A DNA stretch of 64,000 bases from Campylobacter pinnipediorum subsp. pinnipediorum (GTDB taxonomy: Bacteria; Campylobacterota; Campylobacteria; Campylobacterales; Campylobacteraceae). This document shows, one piece after another, positions 51,264 through 59,140 of the stretch; the first letter of the stretch is position 1; each line of letters starts with the position of its first letter. Position numbers and translations under genes: made by a program. Location of the stretch: positions 1,054,001 to 1,118,000 of the forward strand of contig NZ_CP012546.1 of the NCBI RefSeq assembly GCF_002021925.1. The letters are read 5' to 3'. The notes beneath the pieces are model-generated. The model saw nothing but the letters and a program-made list of their open reading frames with translations, made no database searches and was not told the origin of the DNA.

Positions 51264-52874
51264 TTATACCTTTTTTGCTATTTTTAGTAAAAATATGGTT
51301 GGTCTTTTAGCTTGTGCTAAAGTCAAATCACCATTGCATTTTTTAAAAGCAATCAATTTAGATATATAAAGACCAAGCCCGCTACTGTTTTTAGTGCTTA
51401 AAAATGGCTTGAAAATTTTATCCTTATAATCATCAGCTATACCACCTGCATTATCTATAACTCTTATTAAAAAATGAGTCTCATCACTTCTTATAGAGAT
51501 TACTATTTTTGCATTTTTTCTTATTTGATTAGACAAAAATGCTTGTTTTGAGTTTTGTATCAAACAAGCAATTATTTGTTTAAATTCATTCAAATAGTTT
51601 TCGCATTCTAAATCAATCTTATTTGATACATTTACTTTTATATCTATTTTTGAATGCTGTGAAAAAAGTATAAAAATGGTATCTAAAATAGCTTGTTTTA
51701 CATTAAAAATTTGCTTTTTATCTTGAAATTTATAAAAGTTTTTAAAAGTATTCATAGTATCATTCATATAGTCTATATTTTTTAAAGACCTAGATATATT
51801 ATCATAAAAAATATCATCGCTCAAAGCACCTAACTTTTTAAACTGAACTAAATTTCCAAGAAAAATACCAAGTGAGTTTAAGGGCTGTGTCCATTGGTGA
51901 GATATAGAAGCTATCATCTGACCTAGTTCTGCCATTTTTGTTTGCGAAAAGAGCAAAACTTCATACTCTCTTTTTGTTTTTTCAAGCAATTCTTCTTGTT
52001 TTTTTATCTTTTTGTTATAAAAAAATGCAAGTGTAAAAAACAGAAATATACTGATTGTATAAATAACCAAATTCATTAAAAATTGTTTATTTATCCTAGC
52101 ATATATATTGTTTTTAAAAGTTTGTGCGACTAGTATAAGATGGGAGTTTGATAGTGTTTTAAAAGTTAAAATTTCATCATCTGTTTCATAGTTTGATGTT
52201 TGTTTTATACTTGGGTTTTTTATATCAAAGTTTGCTTTTTGTAGCTGAAATTTATCATTTGGGTGAAATAAAATATTGAAGTTTTCATCCATCAAAAAGA
52301 CATATCCACTATTGTCTAACCTCAAATCCAAAATTTCATTTTTTACATCATTAAAAGACAAAATCCCACATAAAACACCTTTTATCTTTGCACTATCTTT
52401 TACATTTTGACATATTGAAATAACAGGTATTTTAAGACCTACATCTACATATGGTTTTGTTATATAAAACTTATCTTCTTTTATGGTATTTTTATACCAA
52501 GGGCGATTGGTTGGTATATAGTTTTTTGGTTTATTAAAAATTTTACTTGATATAGTTATGTTGTTTTCATAACCAACATAAACACTTGAAAAACCGGCTA
52601 TCTCTTCACTTTTTTGCAAAACATCTTTGATAGTTTTTTCATCTTTTATGGGGTCATAGTTTAATATTATAGTATTTATAGCAAAAAGGCTTAATTTTTT
52701 ATCATCTATCCAGCTCTCTATTCTATCACTTGAGTTTTTTAGTATATTTAGTTGTTCGTTTATCAATATCTCTTTGACAAACGAACGATTTAGATAGTAA
52801 TTAACTATCATTAAAGAGAGAAAAATGATAGAAAAAAATATAAAAACACGATTTTTGTAGATATTTTCTATCAT
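51264..52874 (-). CDS. Sensor histidine kinase with dCache amino-acid-sensing motif
   Basis: A 536-residue membrane kinase. TM helix at 10-30, periplasmic dCache domain 35-265, second TM at 270-290, HisKA with phospho-His in SISHQWTQPLNSL, and HATPase with N-box NSKQAF, G1 DNAGGI, G2 GLGLYISK. The periplasmic domain holds NYIPTNRPWYKN and then ITKPYVDV, that is Y-x4-R-x-W-Y followed by Y-x-D, the signature of dCache_1 domains that bind amino acids. Starts at ATG 52874 (TTG 52877 is in frame). Confidence 0.92.
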   Translation of the reverse strand: MIENIYKNRVFIFFSIIFLSLMIVNYYLNRSFVKEILINEQLNILKNSSDRIESWIDDKKLSLFAINTIILNYDPIKDEKTIKDVLQKSEEIAGFSSVYVGYENNITISSKIFNKPKNYIPTNRPWYKNTIKEDKFYITKPYVDVGLKIPVISICQNVKDSAKIKGVLCGILSFNDVKNEILDLRLDNSGYVFLMDENFNILFHPNDKFQLQKANFDIKNPSIKQTSNYETDDEILTFKTLSNSHLILVAQTFKNNIYARINKQFLMNLVIYTISIFLFFTLAFFYNKKIKKQEELLEKTKREYEVLLFSQTKMAELGQMIASISHQWTQPLNSLGIFLGNLVQFKKLGALSDDIFYDNISRSLKNIDYMNDTMNTFKNFYKFQDKKQIFNVKQAILDTIFILFSQHSKIDIKVNVSNKIDLECENYLNEFKQIIACLIQNSKQAFLSNQIRKNAKIVISIRSDETHFLIRVIDNAGGIADDYKDKIFKPFLSTKNSSGLGLYISKLIAFKKCNGDLTLAQAKRPTIFLLKIAKKV

Positions 52875-52890
52875 CAACTCCCTTTATTTA

Positions 52891-53445
52891 TCACCAAGCT
52901 CCAACTGGTGGATGTTTTAACTCATAAAGAGTTTTTCCAAGCTCTTTATGTCCCACATTTTTATGACAAGTAACACAATCCAATTTCTCTTTTGGATCAT
53001 TTTTAAACTTAACATAAAGATTATGCATATCTTTTATGTTTTGATTTGTTGAATTTATATCTAAAATAGTTTTATGACAGCTTAAACAACCGGTATCAAA
53101 AACAAATTTAGATCTATTTTTTCTATTTTCTTGCCATTTTGCATCTTTTGCATCATTAAATGCCATATGCGTAACTTCATTAAAGCCATTTAATGCTTTT
53201 TGAAAGATGTATTTTACATGATTATCGTGTGGCAAATGGCACTCTACACACTTTGCTTTAAAGCCATTTTTATTTGCACCACCGTGCGAACTATGCGCAT
53301 AAGTATCTACAAATGGATCCATCCACTCATGACAAACAACACAAAAAGTATCTTCTTGCGTAGAATGAACAAGTGCATTCCCACCAAAAAACACCACAAA
53401 GGCAAACACCAAAGCAAAACAAATTTTTAAAAGTATATTTTTCAT
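52891..53445 (-). CDS. NapC/NirT-type tetraheme cytochrome c
   Basis: A 184-residue protein with one N-terminal membrane helix (ICFALVFAFVVFFGGNALV) and four CxxCH hemes: CVVCH, CVECH, CLSCH, CVTCH. Such cytochromes oxidise (mena)quinol and pass electrons to periplasmic reductases. It would feed the small tetraheme cytochrome and flavoprotein coded just upstream. Confidence 0.92.
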   Translation of the reverse strand: MKNILLKICFALVFAFVVFFGGNALVHSTQEDTFCVVCHEWMDPFVDTYAHSSHGGANKNGFKAKCVECHLPHDNHVKYIFQKALNGFNEVTHMAFNDAKDAKWQENRKNRSKFVFDTGCLSCHKTILDINSTNQNIKDMHNLYVKFKNDPKEKLDCVTCHKNVGHKELGKTLYELKHPPVGAW

Positions 53446-53454
53446 AATGTCTCC

Positions 53455-53838
53455 TTATGGCACCAATAGTTTTTTCATACTGTCTTGTGAATGGCACATA
53501 ACACAGTAGTTTTTAGATGGTTTATGTGTTTGATGACAAAGGTTGCAATCCATATTTGGATAGTGTGGGCTTGCATGAATATTATCATCATAACCAAGAT
53601 GGCCGGTTTGTTCAGCTAACTTTTTATAACTCTTATGACAACTTAAACAATCATCTGTTGTCAAGCTTTTATACTCTTTTGGATTTTGCTCTTTATGACA
53701 GCTTTTACAATCAAAATGTAATTTATCATGGGCCTTAAATGGATAATTTTCTTTACTAAATTTATCTACTTCTGCCGCAAATAAACTAACACCACAAGCA
53801 ATCAAAAGGATTAAAAATATATTTGATATTTTTCTCAT
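53455..53838 (-). CDS. Small periplasmic tetraheme cytochrome c
   Basis: The ORF reaches back to 53949 in the flavoprotein gene, but ATG 53838 with AAAGGA upstream is the start. A 127-residue protein with signal peptide (IFLILLIACGVSLFA) and four hemes CKSCH, CLSCH, CNLCH, CVMCH. Matches the cytochrome part of flavocytochrome c (Shewanella FccA) made as a separate subunit. Likely electron donor to the flavoprotein. Confidence 0.9.
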   Translation of the reverse strand: MRKISNIFLILLIACGVSLFAAEVDKFSKENYPFKAHDKLHFDCKSCHKEQNPKEYKSLTTDDCLSCHKSYKKLAEQTGHLGYDDNIHASPHYPNMDCNLCHQTHKPSKNYCVMCHSQDSMKKLLVP

Positions 53839-53842
53839 TTTT

Positions 53843-55390
53843 TTATCCTTTCTTCGCCAAATTTGCAGCATTTTTACCTGCAATTCTTCCAAATACCAAA
53901 CAATCAGGTATAGCACAACTTCCAAGCCTACTAGCACCGTGAGGTCCACCTACGGCTTCGCCAGCTGCAAAAAGTCCTTCTATCGGCTTATCATCGTTGT
54001 CATAGACCCTAGCCTCAGTATCTATTTTAACACCGCCCATTGTGTGATGAACTTTTGGTAATGCTCTCCATGCATAAAATGGTGGCTTTGTAAGATCAGG
54101 TATTACATCTTTAAATTTAAAAAATGGCTTTCCAAACTCTTCATCTTTACCATTTCTAGCATATTTTGTATAGTTATCTACACTTTGTTTTAACCCTTCG
54201 TAAGGAATATTATAAAAATCAGCAAGTTCTTTTAATGTGTCAAAAACCTTAATAACATTTTTATGAATACCTCTATAAACATTGGCTTTTGTTGTTCCTT
54301 GCGCGCCTATACTATCACAAATTACCACAGGATGAGTTATGCTTCCATCAGGGTTTTTATGCATTTTCAAAATCGCATCTGAACGAATTTTTCTATCCGC
54401 TAGTTCATTTACAAATCTCTTTCCAGTCCTTGCATCAACCATGATTCCATAAGAAAAAGCAGGTATTGCAAACACCGGAGCTATACCAAAACCTTTTTCA
54501 TCAGGGCTTCCCCAAGGACCGAGTTGAATCCATTTTAAATCAACTGTTTTAACGTTGTTTCTCATCATTGTTTTTAGAGCATATGCGGTTGCGCCATAGT
54601 GGTTTGTACAATCAAGCTCAGGTGTTATAGCAGGGTCTATCTCTTGTCTAAATTTAACATCATAAGAAAAACCACCAGTAGCCATAACAATACCACCTTT
54701 TATCTTATAAAATTTAACTGTTCCGCTTTTGTTATCAGCTTCATCTTTGGTAGTATCAAAGTCAAAATCATAATTTTCTCTAACTTTTGCACCTATGATT
54801 TTACCTGATTCATCTCTTACAAAATCATCTAAAATGACTCTAGTTCTTATTGTTGCGCCATTTTTCATCGCAAATTCTTGAAGAGGTATTGTTATTTTAC
54901 CACCTGAGTTTATTTCAGGCCAAATTGTTCTAGGGACGCTATGTCCGCCAAATTGACCTAAAGCATTTCTATAATAAACCCCTTTTTGCAAAGTCCATTC
55001 ATAAGCACTGTTACCATTTTTTGCAATAACTTCAACCAAATCCATTCTATTTAGTCCAAGTCCAGCTTTTAAAATATCTTTTACATAAAGCTCATAAGAG
55101 TCTTTTATACCTCTATCTTTTTGAAAGCTTGAGTTTACAACAGCAATAGCCCCACCATTTATAGCTGAGTTGCCACCAAGAACAGGCATCTTATCTATCA
55201 TTAGTGTTTTTGCACCCTCTTCTATAGCTTGACAGGTTGCAGCAGATCCAGCAAAACCAGATCCCACAACCAACACATCCCACTCTTCATCCCATTTTAT
55301 GCTATTTTCATTAGCAAAAAGCGATGTTTGAGTCATTGATGCTGCACCAAAGAGCATCATACTATTTAAAAAATCTCTTCTACTAGCCAT
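53843..55390 (-). CDS. Tat-exported flavoprotein reductase, fumarate/urocanate reductase family
   Basis: A 515-residue flavoprotein. SRRDFLNSMMLFGAAS is a twin-arginine signal peptide. FAD binding begins VLVVGSGFAGSAATCQAIEE. Conserved active-site features of fumarate reductase flavoproteins are seen: HHTMGG (His), GASRLGS (Arg) and the GKRFVNELADR (Arg) acid-shuttle region. The usual QxHPT His that helps bind fumarate is replaced by WIQLGPWGSP, so the substrate is probably another alpha,beta-unsaturated carboxylate. Its partner gene codes for a histidine-ammonia-lyase-family protein, which suggests urocanate or a related acrylate. Confidence 0.88.
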   Translation of the reverse strand: MASRRDFLNSMMLFGAASMTQTSLFANENSIKWDEEWDVLVVGSGFAGSAATCQAIEEGAKTLMIDKMPVLGGNSAINGGAIAVVNSSFQKDRGIKDSYELYVKDILKAGLGLNRMDLVEVIAKNGNSAYEWTLQKGVYYRNALGQFGGHSVPRTIWPEINSGGKITIPLQEFAMKNGATIRTRVILDDFVRDESGKIIGAKVRENYDFDFDTTKDEADNKSGTVKFYKIKGGIVMATGGFSYDVKFRQEIDPAITPELDCTNHYGATAYALKTMMRNNVKTVDLKWIQLGPWGSPDEKGFGIAPVFAIPAFSYGIMVDARTGKRFVNELADRKIRSDAILKMHKNPDGSITHPVVICDSIGAQGTTKANVYRGIHKNVIKVFDTLKELADFYNIPYEGLKQSVDNYTKYARNGKDEEFGKPFFKFKDVIPDLTKPPFYAWRALPKVHHTMGGVKIDTEARVYDNDDKPIEGLFAAGEAVGGPHGASRLGSCAIPDCLVFGRIAGKNAANLAKKG

Positions 55391-55404
55391 TTTTTATCTC
55401 TTTT

Positions 55405-57027
55405 TTATTTATATTCTTTTAAAAATTTAGCTGAGTTTCTAAAATCATCAGTTAAAGGTCTATCTATATCCATAAATTTAACAACTTTTCTATATTCGTT
55501 ATATAACTTTTCTGTTTGTTTAGATAGTTTTAAATCTGGATTTTTTTGTTTTCTAAGGTCAATTGCTTGAGCTGCATGCATAAGCTCCATACCTAAAATA
55601 TGATAATAATTATTTATCTGTTTTTGAAGTTTTTGAACAACAAAAGGTGCATTTGTAGCAACATCTTCTATCTCTCCCGCAACAGGTGTATAATCCAGTG
55701 AAATAGGATTTGCTAGATATTCATTCTCTCCAGCTAAAGCTACAAAAGGTTTTTGCATAGCACCAAAGGCATGGACTGTCTTATCTGTACCCAAAAATCT
55801 ACTAAGATGAGTAAAACCATCATTTGAAAGTTTAATAGTTCTTAAAGCACTTGCTTTTGAATTATGAGCCAATACAATAGAAGCTTTTTCAAACTCAACT
55901 ACCCACATAATTGGTTCAAAATTTGAAGTTGGAACAACTGCACCATTTTTAGTAAATAGCTTAGTCTCTTGGAATTTATCAGTTTCTGGATTCATTGAAA
56001 GAGAAATTCCAGGATTATCATCTGATGTATTTAATTGAATCTTCATTAAATTTTCAAGTGTGTTTATAGTGCCTTTAAGAGTTGCAAAAAAGTATGAAGC
56101 ATCTCTATAGCTTAGTGGATCTTGTAAAGCTCTCTCATTATCTTGATCCCACAAATAGCTATCTTTTAAAATTTCTCTTATCTCTTTTGTTGTAGATATA
56201 AAGTCAGGAAAAGCTCTAAGTTCTGAAGCTTCTTTTGTAAAAGGAGCAACATTACCATTAAACGCTTCCAAACTTAAAGCAAATACAAGTTTAGAAAGTT
56301 CCAATGTATGCTTTAAATCCTCAACCGCTATTGAAGCAAGTGCAGCAGAGTAAGCATTTGAGCTTAATATACTAAGACTATCTTTTCCAAAAGGTGATAA
56401 TTTTTTCAAGCCAGCTTTTTTTAAAGCCTCGCTAGCTGGCATTTTTTTGCCTTTATAATAAACATCTCCTTCACCAAGCATAGCAAGCCCAACATGCCCT
56501 AAAATAGTAATATCAGCTTCCCCCATAGAACCTTTGCTAGGCATTACTGGAATTATGTCTTTATTTAAAAATTCCTTATATAAATTTACAACATCACTCT
56601 GAACTCCAGCACCAGCATAAAGCATATTATTTAGTCTTGTAGCAAGAACAGCCCGCGCTGTTTTTAATGGCATATCTTCACCAACACCACCACAGTGTGC
56701 ATGAATTAGTCCTATGTTAAATTTAGTAGAAGCATCTATAACTTCTTTATCTAAATTTCCCTTTGCATCAACAAATTTCTTATCTTTATTTAGGCCAACA
56801 CCTACGGTTAAGCCATAAATTTTCTGACCATCTTTTGCAGCCTCTAATAAAACATCATGTGCTTTATTTACTTTAGTTAAAGCGTCTTTGCCAATCTCAA
56901 CTTTTGCACCATTTGATATCAAAACTATATCTTTTGGTGTTACACTGTTGCCATTAAGCAATATACTTTGAGCGTTTAAACCAAGTGCTAAAACAGCAGC
57001 TAAAGATAAAAATCTAAAACTTCTCAT
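55405..57027 (-). CDS. Exported HAL-family (aromatic amino acid lyase fold) protein lacking MIO triad
   Basis: A 540-residue protein of the histidine/phenylalanine ammonia-lyase family. It has a signal peptide (FLSLAAVLALGLNAQS), unlike the cytoplasmic enzymes. Fold landmarks are kept: Tyr71 in IYGLTVGVGLN, His111 in HAHCGGVG, KDSLSIL, SDDNPG and ENEYLANP. The site which makes the MIO cofactor, G-x-x-x-Ala-Ser-Gly-D in known enzymes, is GSMGEADITILGH (166-178) here, with no Ala-Ser-Gly. NGT is SSN, and the Tyr of QDxYSLR is QDPLSYR. It therefore cannot work by the known mechanism. A strong AGGAGG site precedes ATG. Confidence 0.88.
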   Translation of the reverse strand: MRSFRFLSLAAVLALGLNAQSILLNGNSVTPKDIVLISNGAKVEIGKDALTKVNKAHDVLLEAAKDGQKIYGLTVGVGLNKDKKFVDAKGNLDKEVIDASTKFNIGLIHAHCGGVGEDMPLKTARAVLATRLNNMLYAGAGVQSDVVNLYKEFLNKDIIPVMPSKGSMGEADITILGHVGLAMLGEGDVYYKGKKMPASEALKKAGLKKLSPFGKDSLSILSSNAYSAALASIAVEDLKHTLELSKLVFALSLEAFNGNVAPFTKEASELRAFPDFISTTKEIREILKDSYLWDQDNERALQDPLSYRDASYFFATLKGTINTLENLMKIQLNTSDDNPGISLSMNPETDKFQETKLFTKNGAVVPTSNFEPIMWVVEFEKASIVLAHNSKASALRTIKLSNDGFTHLSRFLGTDKTVHAFGAMQKPFVALAGENEYLANPISLDYTPVAGEIEDVATNAPFVVQKLQKQINNYYHILGMELMHAAQAIDLRKQKNPDLKLSKQTEKLYNEYRKVVKFMDIDRPLTDDFRNSAKFLKEYK

Positions 57028-57280
57028 ATACCCCTCCTAAATAGATTATAAATATAATTTTAAATAAAAATAATTTCCAAAAAGTAATTTTTGTGATATA
57101 TTATAAATTAATTATATATTTTTTTAATTAAAAAAATATTTTTAGAATTTAAGATTAAAGAAATATGCAGTAAATTATACTTATTATATATTTTTTAAAC
57201 AATTTATAAAATAATTATTTAAGAGTAAAAAATTGTGTTTTAAGTGTGTGGTATAACAAGAAATATTATTAAATGTGATT
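57028..57280 (-). promoter_or_regulatory. Upstream region of the HAL-flavoprotein operon
   Basis: A 253-base very AT-rich gap. A -10 TATAAT lies at 57045-57050 on the minus strand, 18 bases before the start. Several inverted words such as AATTATATTTA/TAAATTA exist but no clear operator for the response regulator could be fixed. No gene. Confidence 0.5.
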
Positions 57281-57315
57281 TTAGCTTGTCATACAAAAAA
57301 AGCATAACAAGCTAA
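57281..57315 (-). terminator. Terminator after metK
   Basis: TTAGCTTGT (57281-57289) pairs with ACAAGCTAA (57307-57315), plus extra A-T pairs inside; on the minus strand the stem contains a run of T in the loop rather than after it, so its strength is uncertain. Confidence 0.6.
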
Positions 57316-57321
57316 TAAAAA

Positions 57322-58521
57322 TTATATTAAGGTTTTAAATAGTTCAACGCTATCTAGTTGTTCCCAAGGATATTTTGAGTTACCTACTTGACCAAAAGCA
57401 GCAACTTTTGCATACAAAAATGTATCATCACTTGGCTTATCTAAACCAAATTTATTTATTATCCATTTTGGAGTAAGAGAGAAATTATCCATAACAAAAT
57501 TTGAAAGTTTATCGTCATCAACAGATGCTACATTTGTCCCCATAGTATCAACACTAACAGATGTTGGCTTTGCGACACCTATCGCATAGCTTAACTGAAC
57601 TATACATTTTTTTGCAAGTCCGGCAGCTACTATATTTTTTGCTATATATCTTGCAGCATAAAGACCACTTCTATCAACCTTAGTATAGTCCTTAGAGCTT
57701 TGAGCTCCACCACCTATTGGAGCATATCCACCAAAGCTATCAACTATAAGCTTTCTACCCGTTAAACCACTATCGTGCAATGAGCTATGATTTACATATC
57801 TACCTGTAGGATTTATATAAATAATAGTCTTTTGCTTATCATAAAGATTAGTTGGCAAACCAGAATCATCTATCAAAGTCTGAATAAGCTCTCTTAACTC
57901 ATTTATGCCCATACTTTCAACACAAGGAGCTGAAACAACTATTGTATGTATGCTTTGTGGCTTACAATTTTCAAAATTATCCTTAGTGCCATAATCAACG
58001 CTAACCTGAGTTTTGATATCAACACCTAATTTATTAGGGTTTTCTTTTGCAAATTTATATACTTTATCGCAAAGCATTCTTGCATAAGTTATTGCAGCCG
58101 GCATATACTCATCGGCTTCACAACTTGCAAAGCCAAACATAATACCTTGATCTCCAGCTCCTATCTCACCATCTTTTTGATCAACACCTTGATTTATATC
58201 AGAACTTTGTTGATTTATATGCACACTTACATTAATATCATCAGGATGCAAACACTGTTCTTTTGTAAAATAAGGTAGTCCTTTATAGCCTATATTTAAA
58301 AGAGCATCTTTTACGATATTTTCATAATCTTTTTGCTCTAATTTTAACCTTGAGTTTATCTCTCCACCTATAACTATATTTTTTCCCGCTACAAAAACTT
58401 CACTAGCTACACGACCATTAGAATCAGCCATTAAAATTTTATCAACTATACTATCTGCTATTATATCTGCGCATTTATCTGGATGTCCTGGGCTAACAAC
58501 CTCTGAAGTAAAAAGATACAT
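57322..58521 (-). CDS. metK: S-adenosylmethionine synthase
   Basis: A 399-residue MetK; FTSEVVSPGHPDKCADIIAD, GAGDQGIMFGF and DSFGGYAPIGGGAQSSKD are the signatures. Makes SAM from methionine and ATP. Monocistronic between the two AT-rich gaps. Confidence 0.97.
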   Translation of the reverse strand: MYLFTSEVVSPGHPDKCADIIADSIVDKILMADSNGRVASEVFVAGKNIVIGGEINSRLKLEQKDYENIVKDALLNIGYKGLPYFTKEQCLHPDDINVSVHINQQSSDINQGVDQKDGEIGAGDQGIMFGFASCEADEYMPAAITYARMLCDKVYKFAKENPNKLGVDIKTQVSVDYGTKDNFENCKPQSIHTIVVSAPCVESMGINELRELIQTLIDDSGLPTNLYDKQKTIIYINPTGRYVNHSSLHDSGLTGRKLIVDSFGGYAPIGGGAQSSKDYTKVDRSGLYAARYIAKNIVAAGLAKKCIVQLSYAIGVAKPTSVSVDTMGTNVASVDDDKLSNFVMDNFSLTPKWIINKFGLDKPSDDTFLYAKVAAFGQVGNSKYPWEQLDSVELFKTLI

Positions 58522-58731
58522 AAAAACACCTTTTGTTATTTAAAAATTTCGACATGACATTATAGGGGTTTTAAATTTAATTTTTGGTTAATTTTCCTTA
58601 AAATAAATTTATTTTTAACTCTAATAAAAAATATTTTTTATATAAATAACAATAAGTTTTGAAACTTTAATAAAAAATCTAGCATTTTTTGTATAAAATA
58701 ATAACCAATTTAACAAGTATAAGGATTTAAT

Positions 58732-59136
58732 GTGCTTTTTACCAAAGCTAGCGAATATGCCCTGCTCTCTTTGATATTTTTATCACAAAAAACGCAACCA
58801 ATAGATGTTGATACAATGTCAAATGAGTTGCAAATTTCAAAGAGTTTTTTGGCAAAAATTTTACAAAGCCTTGCAAAAGATAAAATTTTAAATTCATTCA
58901 AAGGCGCAAACGGAGGATTTTCTTTAAACATAAATCCATCTGAACTTACAATAAAAAAAATAATAGAATGTGTGGAAAAACGCCCTACGACAGTTTTTGA
59001 ATGTTCAAATTCTATAGATGACTGCCCTAGCAATCAAGCGACAAGCTGTCAAATATGGACAACACTAAATTCTTTACAAATAAAAATAGACAACATGCTT
59101 GATAATATAACCTTACAAGATATAACAACAAAGTAA
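58732..59136 (+). CDS. Rrf2-family regulator, IscR-like
   Basis: A 134-residue winged-helix regulator (FTKASEYALLSLIFLSQK, KGANGGFSL). Cys91, Cys98 and Cys106 are spaced like the three Fe-S cluster ligands of IscR/NsrR. GTG start (AAGGAT upstream) because the usual start is M-L-F-T-K. It is directly before flhA, as in C. jejuni (Cj0883c-Cj0882c). Confidence 0.9.
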   Translation: MLFTKASEYALLSLIFLSQKTQPIDVDTMSNELQISKSFLAKILQSLAKDKILNSFKGANGGFSLNINPSELTIKKIIECVEKRPTTVFECSNSIDDCPSNQATSCQIWTTLNSLQIKIDNMLDNITLQDITTK

Positions 59137-59140
59137 GTTG

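Noticed and set aside
53843-55390. Naming the flavoprotein urdA or fumarate reductase
   Set aside because: Family is clear but the substrate-defining residues cannot be settled by eye; one key His position differs from fumarate reductases.
55405-57027. Naming the lyase-like gene hutH
   Set aside because: The MIO triad is missing and the protein is exported, so ordinary histidine ammonia-lyase activity cannot be assumed.
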